From Planctomycetales bacterium (GTDB taxonomy: Bacteria; Planctomycetota; Planctomycetia; Gemmatales; Gemmataceae), in contig JAGVLI010000527.1 of NCBI GenBank assembly GCA_020054355.1, positions 1 through 8,391 of the forward strand: 8,391 bases of DNA. Direction: 5' to 3'. The position numbers and the translations under genes were made by a program. How positions within the stretch are numbered: position 1 is the stretch's first letter; every line of letters begins with the position of its first letter. A model generated the notes under the pieces. The model saw nothing but the letters and a program-made list of their open reading frames with translations, did not search any database and was not told the origin of the DNA. Positions 1-6,338 of the stretch are shown here, piece by piece.

Positions 1-1302
1 CAATGGCTTCCGCAAGGTGATGCTCAGGGTCAGCCCCGCCGCCTGCAGCTGGGCACGCAACTCGCCGGCCTTGCGGCGGTTCTCGCGCAGCCTTTTCAGC
101 TCGTCATCGTCTGGGGCCGGCGTGCTTTGAAGCCGTTTTTCCAGTTCACCGAGTTCCCTGGCGCCGACCGTCAAGGCGTTCAGCACCTCTTCCAGCCGGG
201 CTAGCTTCTCGCCCACGGTCAGCAGCTTGCGGAGGTCTTCGATCCGGTCCCGCCCGGCCTGGTGTTTTTCCTCGGCCTGGCGAGCCGCTTGCACCTCGCG
301 TTGCTTTTCCGCGTGTTCCTGGGCCAGCCGGTCGCGGGCGGTCTGGGCGGCTTCGACGGCACTTCGCGCTGCCGAGTGCTTCGCTTCTTGTTCGACGCCG
401 CGCTGCCTGGCCTCCTGAAATTGGCGCAGTGCCTGCTCGGCTTGCTGTACGCGCTGGCCGGCCGACTGGTGAGCCTGAGTGGCCTCGCGAAACAGCCGTA
501 CACGCTCCCGGCACTGCTCGCGCTCCTCGTCGAGCCGCTTCAATTCCGCTTCCGCGTCCTGCACCGCCCTGAAGCGGCGCGGCCGTTCATCCTCGTTCTC
601 GGCCAGCTGGCGGATGGCGTCTTCCCAGCGGCGCAGCTTGTCCTTTTCGTCGTCGCGCAGCTTGCAGCGCTCCTGGAAGCGCTGCTCCCAGACGCTGACG
701 GCGGAGTCCTTCTTGTACTTGCCCTGCTCCTGCGTGAAGAAGTTGCGGTAGCGTTTCTCCAGTTCCTGGCGAAAGCTCAGGTCGCGGCCGGTGATGAGCA
801 CGCCGAGCACATCGACCAGCCGTTTTTGCAGCGAGGTATCGATGCTGCCCGCCGTCGGCAGTCCGACTTCGCCCTGCGTCAGCCAGAGCAACTGGTTCAG
901 CCCACCAGTCGATTTCTCGCTGCCGAGCAACTCGCGCGTCCGGCGGGCGGCCTCCTTCGGCGCCTCCTCGATGATGTTCCACGACCCCGCCAGGTTCTTT
1001 TCGAGCCTGGCGGTGCCTTCCTTCTTCGTGGAAAAGACCTTGGTGATGCGGTAATCGCTGCCGCCGACGCGGAACTCGACCACCACCTTGGGCGTGCCGC
1101 CGGACCACGGCAAGCTGCTGGCGATCTCTTCGCGCGTGCTGTTATGGTCCGCGTCGAATAAGCAGCAGCGCAGCGCCTTGACGAGACTGGATTTCCCGGT
1201 GCGGTTCGGGCCGTGCAGCACTACCACGCCCAGCGGCAAGTCGTTCAGCGACAGCGACCGGATGCAGCGCCAGTTTTCCACCCACAGGCCGCGAAGGATC
1301 AT
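1..1302 (-). CDS. Rad50/SbcC-like AAA (ABC-type) ATPase, N-terminal half
   Basis: The reverse strand is open from an ATG at 1302 to the left edge: 434 codons, no stop, so the C-terminal half with Walker B and signature motifs lies outside. The start MILRGLWVENWRCI is typical of RecF/Rad50-type ATPases. Walker A is HGPNRTGKSS (G31-S38, catalytic K37), and a Q-loop sits at WLTQGEVGLP (Q143). From about residue 205 to 420 the sequence is Glu/Arg/Gln/Ala-rich with heptad character, as expected for the ascending arm of a long antiparallel coiled coil. Its ATG overlaps the stop of the upstream nuclease gene by four bases (ATGA), so the two are very likely translationally coupled. By family knowledge, such ATPases clamp DNA and use ATP to control a partner Mre11/SbcD nuclease. 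SbcC-like and YhaN-like versions cannot be told apart from this half, and whether a zinc hook (CxxC) is present cannot be seen. Long plus-strand frames across it (262-1161) are shadows. Confidence 0.88.
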   Translation of the reverse strand, partial: MILRGLWVENWRCIRSLSLNDLPLGVVVLHGPNRTGKSSLVKALRCCLFDADHNSTREEIASSLPWSGGTPKVVVEFRVGGSDYRITKVFSTKKEGTARLEKNLAGSWNIIEEAPKEAARRTRELLGSEKSTGGLNQLLWLTQGEVGLPTAGSIDTSLQKRLVDVLGVLITGRDLSFRQELEKRYRNFFTQEQGKYKKDSAVSVWEQRFQERCKLRDDEKDKLRRWEDAIRQLAENEDERPRRFRAVQDAEAELKRLDEEREQCRERVRLFREATQAHQSAGQRVQQAEQALRQFQEARQRGVEQEAKHSAARSAVEAAQTARDRLAQEHAEKQREVQAARQAEEKHQAGRDRIEDLRKLLTVGEKLARLEEVLNALTVGARELGELEKRLQSTPAPDDDELKRLRENRRKAGELRAQLQAAGLTLSITLRKPL

Positions 1303-2492
1303 CCCTGCACCTCCCGCGCCAGCTGGTGCAGCAGCAAGACGGCACGTTCGGCTAGCTTCCGTGCCGCCTCATCGGTCGCGCCCGATTCCGCCTGCAACCG
1401 GGCCAGCACCCGGCCCAGCACCCCTTGCCCCGCCAGGCTTTTCACCTCGTCCTCGGACGGGCGGATATGCAAGCCGGCATCGTCCAGTTCGCCAACGAAA
1501 TAGCGGTTCTGCAGGATTTCGCGCAGCTCTGTCAGACGCAACATGGTGGCGGCATCGAGGAAGCCCGTCAGCCGCAGCCGCAGCAAGGACAGTTCCCGCT
1601 TGTCGCGGTTGGCCACGTCCTGGATGACCCGCACCAGGTCTTCTTCACTGGAAAGATCGCGCTGCTCTTCCTTCCAAACATGCCGGCCCACATCGAGCGG
1701 CGTGATCTCCGGCGCATCGCCCGCCGAGCGAATCCGCACCCGCAGCACCTCGCCCTTGCCGGAATCGAGGAATTCCTCGCGGTTCGCGCCGCCGGCCGGT
1801 ACCCAGCCGGTCTGCACGTCGTTGCCGCCCTGGAAGCGCATCGGTTCGTGGACGCCCGGATAAGCCGTGCGCTCCACGTTGTCCGGATCGGGAAAGTAGC
1901 GCCGGCCGTGCCAGTGCCCCAGCGCGAGGTAGTCGAGTTGTTTGTCCGTTACCGCATGCCGGGCGATGAGGTGATCGTCCGCAGGCAAGTCTTCGCGGAT
2001 GCGCAGGCTGCCATGCGCCACACCGATGCGCATCTCGTCCGAGCCGCGCTCCGCCGCGATCCAGGCCGTGGGATCGTTCATCGAAGTCTTGCGCAGCACT
2101 GGGCACGGAAACAACCGCACCCCCGGCATGACCTCCACCGGCTTCGCTTCGCGCAGCAGCTGCAAGCGCTTGCCGGGCTGCGTCCAGGGCGGCCGGTCCC
2201 AGACCCCGCCGCTCATCAGCGGATCGTGATTGCCCGGCAGCACGAAGACCGGCACCGACGAAGCCTCGTCGAGAATCTTGTACGTCCGCTGGGCAATGAG
2301 GAATTCCTGCGTCAGATCGTCGAACAGGTCGCCCGCGACCAGGACGAAATCGACCGCCTGTTCGCGCACCGCCTTGAGGACGTTTTCCAGCGCATCGAAG
2401 CGGGCTTCGCGCAGCTTGTTGGCGGTGAGGGGATCGAAGCGGGTGATCCGCATGCCCAGGTGCAGGTCGGCGCAGTGGAGAAAGGAAATCAT
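1299..2492 (-). CDS. SbcD/Mre11/YhaO-type metallophosphoesterase (DNA repair exonuclease)
   Basis: Complete 397-residue protein, normal length for SbcD/YhaO. All calcineurin-like phosphoesterase motifs are present and in order: DLH (D9, H11), GDLFD (D55), GNHD (N88, H89), AHGS (H160) and GHWH (H193, H195). These residues bind the two metal ions (Mn2+ in Mre11/SbcD). The C-terminal 150 residues are the more variable capping and ATPase-binding part. The ATG at 2492 is chosen because MISFLHCADLHLG puts the first motif at the usual distance from the N terminus; a modest GGAAG lies six bases upstream of it. It is the first gene of an operon with the Rad50-like ATPase. The expected role is an ATP-controlled 3'-5' exonuclease/endonuclease at double-strand ends, hairpins or stalled forks. 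No key residue is missing. The assignment to the phosphoesterase family is firm; the exact subfamily (SbcD or YhaO) is not. Confidence 0.93.
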   Translation of the reverse strand: MISFLHCADLHLGMRITRFDPLTANKLREARFDALENVLKAVREQAVDFVLVAGDLFDDLTQEFLIAQRTYKILDEASSVPVFVLPGNHDPLMSGGVWDRPPWTQPGKRLQLLREAKPVEVMPGVRLFPCPVLRKTSMNDPTAWIAAERGSDEMRIGVAHGSLRIREDLPADDHLIARHAVTDKQLDYLALGHWHGRRYFPDPDNVERTAYPGVHEPMRFQGGNDVQTGWVPAGGANREEFLDSGKGEVLRVRIRSAGDAPEITPLDVGRHVWKEEQRDLSSEEDLVRVIQDVANRDKRELSLLRLRLTGFLDAATMLRLTELREILQNRYFVGELDDAGLHIRPSEDEVKSLAGQGVLGRVLARLQAESGATDEAARKLAERAVLLLHQLAREVQG

Positions 2493-2548
2493 GCGAGGCT
2501 TCCGACCCGGAGGTCTTACTCCAAGGAGACGCGCTGGGAATGAGAGCC

Positions 2549-2578
2549 ATTATGGACTACTGACCGGGTGTGCGCCAA
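2549..2578 (-). promoter_or_regulatory. putative sigma70-type promoter for the nuclease/ATPase operon
   Basis: Read on the minus strand, TTGGCG (2578-2573) and CATAAT (2554-2549) are separated by 18 bp and lie 57 bp upstream of the ATG at 2492. The -10 matches the consensus at five of six positions and the -35 at four of six. This is the best-placed candidate in the divergent gap, but short matches like this arise by chance. Confidence 0.35.
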
Positions 2579-2652
2579 TTCGAGTAGCGGGCGGGTGCGC
2601 GCGTTTCCCGGAGCGGGTGCCGCCTATCGACTGGCTGCTTGCGAGCTTCCCC

Positions 2653-2682
2653 GTGGCAGCCCGCACAGCGGCGCGCTACAAT
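2653..2682 (+). promoter_or_regulatory. putative sigma70-type promoter for the ATPase/DUF4276 pair
   Basis: GTGGCA (2653-2658), an 18-bp spacer and TACAAT (2677-2682) lie about 82 bp before the ATG at 2765. The -10 is a five-of-six match standing out as an AT-rich patch in GC-rich DNA; the -35 is four of six. Transcription would begin near 2689, leaving a leader of roughly 75 bases. No clear Shine-Dalgarno precedes 2765. The region 2493-2764 otherwise shows no gene on either strand. Confidence 0.4.
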
Positions 2683-2764
2683 TCCACCAGGCGCGGACAG
2701 ACGAGGGCGGTCTGCGAATCCACGGCATGCGGATTACCCCGAGAACCGAAAGCGGCTGCCGGCG

Positions 2765-3952
2765 ATGCGCATCGAATCAATCGAGGTCCAGAACTTCAAA
2801 TCCCTGGTGGATTTCCACCTCGAACTGCCCAAGTTTACCTGCCTGATCGGGCTGAATGGTTCGGGTAAATCCACCGTCCTGCAATTCATCGACTTCCTGG
2901 CGCAGCAAATGCGCGGCCACATCGACGAGTGGCTGGAAGCTCGGGGTTGGAAAGCCGGCGAACTCAAGTCGCAACTGACGACGCGCAAGAACATCGAATT
3001 CGACATCACCATTGCGACGAAGAACCCCGACCAGCCGGGACGTTGGCGTGCGATTTTCAACCCGCAGCTGCTGCGCTGCACCAGCGAACGGATCGAGATC
3101 GGCGGCGCGCGACTGGAAGTCGCCGACGGCAAGCTCTCGCTCGAGCGCCACGGCGAGTCGATGAGATTCGATGATGGAACGGCGAAGGAGAATATCCCGT
3201 TCAATTATCACGGCTCCATCCTTTCGCAACTTCGCGAGCAGCACGTCGGCAAGGAATTGCAGGAGTTTCGGCAATTTGTGGCGAACATCCATTCCCTGGA
3301 CATGCTCTCGCCGCATTTCCTTCGGCAACGGACGCGGGAATCCGCGGGGTCGCTCGGCTTGGGCGGGCAAAAGCTGTCGGCCTTTCTGCACGAACTCGGA
3401 AATGTGAAATTGCGACAGCTGCTGAAGCGCCTGAAGACGGCTTACCCACAACTGGAAGGGTTGCAGGCCGAAGCCCTCCGATCTGGTTGGAAACAGCTGG
3501 TCATCGCCGAGAAGTATCCTGGCGCGGGTTCTGGTATTTTCCCCAGGATGAAGACGGAAGCACGGCACATCAACGACGGCATGCTGCGCTTGATCGCCAT
3601 TCTGGCCGAGCTGCAATCCGAGCACCCCTTCCTGCTCTTCGATGAAATCGAAAACGGCATCAATCCCGAACTGGTCGAGTTTGTCCTCGATGCCCTGACT
3701 TCGGCGAAACAGCAAGTCGTGGTGGCCACGCACAGCCCCATGATTCTCAATTACCTGGACGACCGCACGGCCGAGCAGGGCGTCATCTACCTTTACAAGA
3801 CCCCAGGCGGCCGCACGCAGTCGATACGCTTCTTTGCCATCCCTTCCCTGAAGGAAAAACTGTCGGTGATGGGTCCCGGCGAGGCTTTCGCGGACACGAA
3901 CCTGACGGAACTCGCCGACGAAATCGCCCAGGCGACGCAGGCTGGAGCGTAG
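2765..3952 (+). CDS. OLD/RecF-like AAA (ABC-type) ATPase of a two-gene cassette
   Basis: Complete 395-residue ATPase. It opens with MRIESIEVQNFKSLVDF, the standard RecF/OLD N terminus, followed by Walker A GLNGSGKST (G29-T37, K35). The middle (about 60-260) is a variable helical region. The C-terminal half has a signature-like HINDGMLRLIAIL (D271, G272), Walker B FLLFDEIENGINP (D293, E294) and an H-loop VATHSPMI (H323). There is no long coiled coil, so it fits the AAA_15/AAA_21 type rather than SMC/Rad50. The frame stays open upstream to an ATG at 2639, but those 42 residues (Arg/Pro/Ala-rich) cross the putative promoter and do not look like protein, so 2765 is preferred. One base separates its TAG from the next gene, a DUF4276 protein, and the two are surely co-transcribed. 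Such ATPases commonly sense a trigger and license a partner TOPRIM nuclease in phage defence. That role is inferred from neighbourhood and family. Confidence 0.92.
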   Translation: MRIESIEVQNFKSLVDFHLELPKFTCLIGLNGSGKSTVLQFIDFLAQQMRGHIDEWLEARGWKAGELKSQLTTRKNIEFDITIATKNPDQPGRWRAIFNPQLLRCTSERIEIGGARLEVADGKLSLERHGESMRFDDGTAKENIPFNYHGSILSQLREQHVGKELQEFRQFVANIHSLDMLSPHFLRQRTRESAGSLGLGGQKLSAFLHELGNVKLRQLLKRLKTAYPQLEGLQAEALRSGWKQLVIAEKYPGAGSGIFPRMKTEARHINDGMLRLIAILAELQSEHPFLLFDEIENGINPELVEFVLDALTSAKQQVVVATHSPMILNYLDDRTAEQGVIYLYKTPGGRTQSIRFFAIPSLKEKLSVMGPGEAFADTNLTELADEIAQATQAGA

Positions 3953-3953
3953 G

Positions 3954-4673
3954 ATGTACTTCCTGTTCAGCGGCGAAGGGATCACCGATCTCGGCGTCGG
4001 CAAATCGGCTGCGGCCGTGTCTACGGGCGATGAGTTTGTCGTCGGCCCGCTGACCATCTTGGCGGATCAGATCGTCGAAAGCGGGCAAGGATTCTCAATC
4101 CTGGAAGCGGATTGTTGCGGTTACGTCTCGGAAGCGCAGCTGTGCGAGCGGGCGGTCGAGTTGAAGGCGGCCAAAAAGGGACTGGCGCTGCCGGGCAAGA
4201 AGCGAGCCAAGGAGACCCGGTACTTCTTCAACAACGCCCGCGCATTCGCCCGGATTGCTGCCGCGGTCGAGACAGAACGGAAGGATTCGGTGGTTGCCAT
4301 CCTCTTTCGCGACTCCGACGGTACCGCATCCGCCGGCCGTGGCGAATGGTCCGACAAGCGCCAATCCATGCTCGACGGCTTTGAGCAGGAAGGCTTTCTC
4401 CGAGGCGTGCCGATGATGCCGAAACCCAAATCCGAAGCGTGGCTGATTTGCGCGCTCAAGAAGAAGCCCTGCCAGGGCTGCGACAAATTGGAAGAGCGTT
4501 CCGGCAACGATCGCTCGCCCCGATCGTTGAAGGGCGAACTGGCAAGGCTGGTTGGGGAGCCGATCGCGCCGGAATTGCTCTGCGATCGGGTGCGTCGGCG
4601 GGTCGTGGACTTCGACAAAATCAGGATGCCGAGCTTCGTGGCCTTCCGCCAACGATTGGACGAGGTCGTTTGA
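3954..4673 (+). CDS. DUF4276 family protein, TOPRIM-like putative nuclease partner
   Basis: Complete 239-residue protein, usual length for DUF4276. Visible conserved blocks are an N-terminal strand ending in an acidic motif, FLFSGEGITDLG (E8); a buried strand with a DxD, VAILFRDSDGT (D120, D122); the family hallmark MPKPKSEAWLICAL (P156, E161, W163); and a C-terminal block ending in SFVAFRQRLDEV. A Glu on the first strand followed later by DxD is the TOPRIM layout, whose acidic residues bind Mg2+ in OLD-type nucleases; that this protein cleaves nucleic acid is an inference. It also has a CxxC (C173, C176) and a CC pair (C54-C55), perhaps incidental. GGAG at 3944-3947, six bases before the ATG, serves as ribosome binding site inside the end of the ATPase gene. 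Tight pairing with the ATPase suggests an effector controlled by that ATPase, analogous to AriB with AriA, though AriB is DUF4435. Confidence 0.9.
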   Translation: MYFLFSGEGITDLGVGKSAAAVSTGDEFVVGPLTILADQIVESGQGFSILEADCCGYVSEAQLCERAVELKAAKKGLALPGKKRAKETRYFFNNARAFARIAAAVETERKDSVVAILFRDSDGTASAGRGEWSDKRQSMLDGFEQEGFLRGVPMMPKPKSEAWLICALKKKPCQGCDKLEERSGNDRSPRSLKGELARLVGEPIAPELLCDRVRRRVVDFDKIRMPSFVAFRQRLDEVV

Positions 4674-4751
4674 GCGCGACTGCCTTCCTGGACTTGAAGA
4701 TGACGCGCGGTACTTGCGCCAGAAGCACCCACCGAACGCAACCGGGAGAAC

Positions 4752-4860
4752 GCCCATGCCCTCGACGACACCGACTGCATCAATTGCCGACATGCTGAAC
4801 CACTGCCGGCACCGCCGTGTCTATGTCAGAGGATGCTGGCTGCTGGACCTCCTCCGATAA
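4752..4860 (+). pseudogene. frameshifted C-terminal remnant of a Gemmata-type multicopy family protein
   Basis: Read from 4752, codons give AHALDDTDCIN, matching ADALEDAGCTN at residues 205-215 of the intact protein at 5475-6203. One extra base near 4785-4788 shifts the frame, and from 4789 the next frame continues DMLNHCRHRRVYVRGCW and LLDLL, then TAA at 4858-4860. This matches LDLLNHCRQAGEHVRGCW and AVDLLL of the intact protein (about residues 216-238). So the C-terminal 35 or so residues of a paralogue survive with a one-base insertion, and no recognisable N-terminal part precedes them. The DNA between 4674 and 4751 shows nothing recognisable. The fragment lies between the DUF4276 gene and kptA and is unlikely to be translated as a useful product. 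Confidence 0.75.
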
Positions 4861-4895
4861 GAGGCGTGACGACTATTTCCCGTGGATACACCACC

Positions 4896-5438
4896 ATGAA
4901 GGACCGCCTGACGACTATCAGCAAATACCTGGCGCGGCACCTGCGCCACGCCCCCGAAGACCTCGGCCTCGCCCTCGAACCGGGCGGTTGGGTGCCGGTG
5001 ACCGACCTGCTTGAAGCCTCGGCGCGGGCCGGATTTCCCATCGCGCGCCCCGAGTTGGTCCGGTGCGTCGAAAGCAACGACAAACAGCGGTTCTCGTTCG
5101 ATGAAACCGGCGAGCGTATCCGGGCGAATCAGGGGCACAGCGTCGAAGTGGACCTCCAGCTGGAAGAGGGCAGACCGCCGGAAGTACTGTATCATGGGAC
5201 TGTCGCTCGCTTCCTGGCGGGAATCTGGGCCGAGGGGCTGGACAAGGGAAGTCGGCACCACGTTCACCTGTCGCTCGACGTGGCGACGGCGCGCAAGGTC
5301 GGCGCCCGCCGGGGAAAGCCGATCATCCTCCAGGTGGATGCGGGGCGAATGCACCGCGACGGCCACAAATTCTACCGGTCGGCCAACGGTGTCTGGCTGA
5401 CGGATTCGGTCCCTGCCGAATACCTGGTGCAAACGTGA
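4896..5438 (+). CDS. kptA: RNA 2'-phosphotransferase, KptA/Tpt1 family
   Basis: Complete 180-residue protein, the normal length for KptA. The enzyme moves an internal RNA 2'-phosphate to NAD+, giving ADP-ribose 1''-2''-cyclic phosphate and nicotinamide. The N-terminal winged-helix-like half begins ISKYLARHLRHAPEDLGL with the catalytic R17-H18, followed by GWVPVTDLL, KQRF (R65) and IRANQGHSVEV. The C-terminal NAD-binding, ADP-ribosyltransferase-like half has LYHGT (H100), SRHHVHLS (R120, H122, H124) and HKFYRSANGVWLTDSVP. The Arg-His-Arg-Arg tetrad known to be essential in Tpt1 enzymes is therefore intact. An in-frame ATG at 4833 would add 21 residues, but they overlap the upstream remnant and lack family character, so ATG 4896 is chosen; no clear Shine-Dalgarno is seen. 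Bacteria lack the eukaryotic-type tRNA splicing that makes the classical substrate, so its job here is open. It begins 222 bp after the DUF4276 gene. Confidence 0.94.
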   Translation: MKDRLTTISKYLARHLRHAPEDLGLALEPGGWVPVTDLLEASARAGFPIARPELVRCVESNDKQRFSFDETGERIRANQGHSVEVDLQLEEGRPPEVLYHGTVARFLAGIWAEGLDKGSRHHVHLSLDVATARKVGARRGKPIILQVDAGRMHRDGHKFYRSANGVWLTDSVPAEYLVQT

Positions 5439-5474
5439 GCTGCCAGTCCGCATTCAGGTTTCCTCGAGACGACC

Positions 5475-6203
5475 ATGACGGAAGCGGAATGGCTGACTTG
5501 CGTCGACCCGCAACCGATGCTGGCTTTCCTGCATGGCAAGTTCAGTGATCGAAAACTACGACTGTTCGCGGTGGCGTGCTGTCGGCGGATTTGGCATCTG
5601 TTGACGGACGAGCGCATGACACGGGCCGTGGAGTCAGCAGAGCGGTACGCCGACAGGGAGTTGACTCAGCAGGATTTGACAGCCGCTTTTGATGATGCTG
5701 AATTAGCCTGTATCGAAGCCTATCACGCTGTCCATGACCCTGACGGGCCTGAAACGGTGGCGTGGAACATTCCCGCTTCGTTCCTGAGCAGCGCAATGGA
5801 TGCTTGCGCCGCTGCCTGCGCTGCATCCCATGCTTCAAATCCGCATGATCCCATTGCGCCCCTTGATGCGGCAAGATACGCCAGGGACGCTCTGGCTCGT
5901 CCTGAAGACCCCAGGCGTCGAACATTGGTGAACCTTGAACAGAAACGTCAGGCCGACCTTCTCCGCTGCATTTACGGAAACCCGTTTAGCCCCATAGCGA
6001 TGGATGGTCCCTGGCTGAGCAGCAATGTGAGCGCTCTTGCACAGGGCATCTACGCCGACCTCGCCTTTGACCGCCTGCCGATTCTTGCCGATGCCCTCGA
6101 AGACGCCGGTTGCACGAACCTCGATCTTCTCAATCACTGCCGCCAGGCGGGAGAACATGTTCGCGGCTGCTGGGCGGTGGATTTACTGCTCGGGAAGAAG
6201 TGA
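5475..6203 (+). CDS. Gemmataceae-type multicopy protein of unknown function
   Basis: Complete 242-residue soluble protein without signal peptide or membrane segment. The N-terminal block MTEAEWLTCVDPQPMLAFL, then SDRKLRLFAVACCRRIWHLL (residues 24-43), and the C-terminal blocks LLRCIYGNPFSPI (162-174), RLPILADALEDAGC (200-213) and HVRGCWAVDLLLGK (228-241) match a pattern I recall from many hypothetical proteins in Gemmata-like planctomycetes. The middle (about 60-155) is Ala/Asp-rich, helical and variable. Conserved Cys and Trp (C35, C36, W40, C213, C222, C232, W233) stand out, but no catalytic or binding motif is known to me and I assign no function. It starts 36 bp after kptA on the same strand and could be co-transcribed; no good Shine-Dalgarno is visible. 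Its last 35 residues resemble the frameshifted remnant at 4752-4860. Its middle is somewhat more AT-rich than its neighbours. Confidence 0.85.
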   Translation: MTEAEWLTCVDPQPMLAFLHGKFSDRKLRLFAVACCRRIWHLLTDERMTRAVESAERYADRELTQQDLTAAFDDAELACIEAYHAVHDPDGPETVAWNIPASFLSSAMDACAAACAASHASNPHDPIAPLDAARYARDALARPEDPRRRTLVNLEQKRQADLLRCIYGNPFSPIAMDGPWLSSNVSALAQGIYADLAFDRLPILADALEDAGCTNLDLLNHCRQAGEHVRGCWAVDLLLGKK

Positions 6204-6294
6204 ACCATGGCGCGCAAAGTCCTTTGCCTGCCGTCAATGAAAGGAAAGAGCGAAGCCGGGCGGCCAGTCTTTAGCGCGAAGCGGCTGCATCACA

Positions 6295-6332
6295 CAGCCC
6301 AGGGTCGCCGGAGTACGGGCAACCCTGGGCTG
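6295..6332. repeat. 11-bp-stem palindrome, likely planctomycete intergenic repeat
   Basis: CAGCCCAGGGT (6295-6305) and ACCCTGGGCTG (6322-6332) are perfect reverse complements around 16 bases; GCC/GGC inside can extend the stem after one mismatch. A smaller hairpin, CGC-GAA-GCG, lies just upstream at 6275-6283. The combination of a CCCAGGGT palindrome with a nearby TTTAGCGCGAAGCGGC-like hairpin resembles multicopy palindromic repeats that I recall between planctomycete genes; this is recall, not a search. No T-run follows the stem, so it is not a classical intrinsic terminator, though it lies 92 bases after the stop at 6203 and could halt or stabilise transcripts. Confidence 0.6.
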
Positions 6333-6338
6333 CGATCC

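Noticed and set aside
262..1161. 299-codon plus-strand frame, Leu/Ala-rich
   Set aside because: It lies antisense to the Rad50-like ATPase, whose Walker A, Q-loop and coiled coil are unmistakable; the Leu/Ala-rich product is what GC-rich antisense coding DNA yields.
1425..2543. 372-codon plus-strand frame
   Set aside because: Antisense to the nuclease gene with all five phosphoesterase motifs; the product is His/Arg/Gln-rich with no family character.
2639..2764. upstream extension of the OLD-like ATPase by 42 codons
   Set aside because: The extension crosses the best promoter candidate and encodes low-complexity Arg/Pro/Ala sequence, while MRIESIEVQNFKSL is the normal N terminus of the family.
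2777..4057. 426-codon minus-strand frame
   Set aside because: Shadow of the plus-strand ATPase and start of the DUF4276 gene; crosses two well-supported genes.
4095..4793. minus-strand frames of 220 and 232 codons
   Set aside because: Antisense to the DUF4276 gene and the remnant; no recognisable motif.
4833..4895. upstream ATG for kptA
   Set aside because: Overlaps the gene remnant in another frame and adds residues absent from KptA proteins; 180 residues from 4896 is the normal family length.
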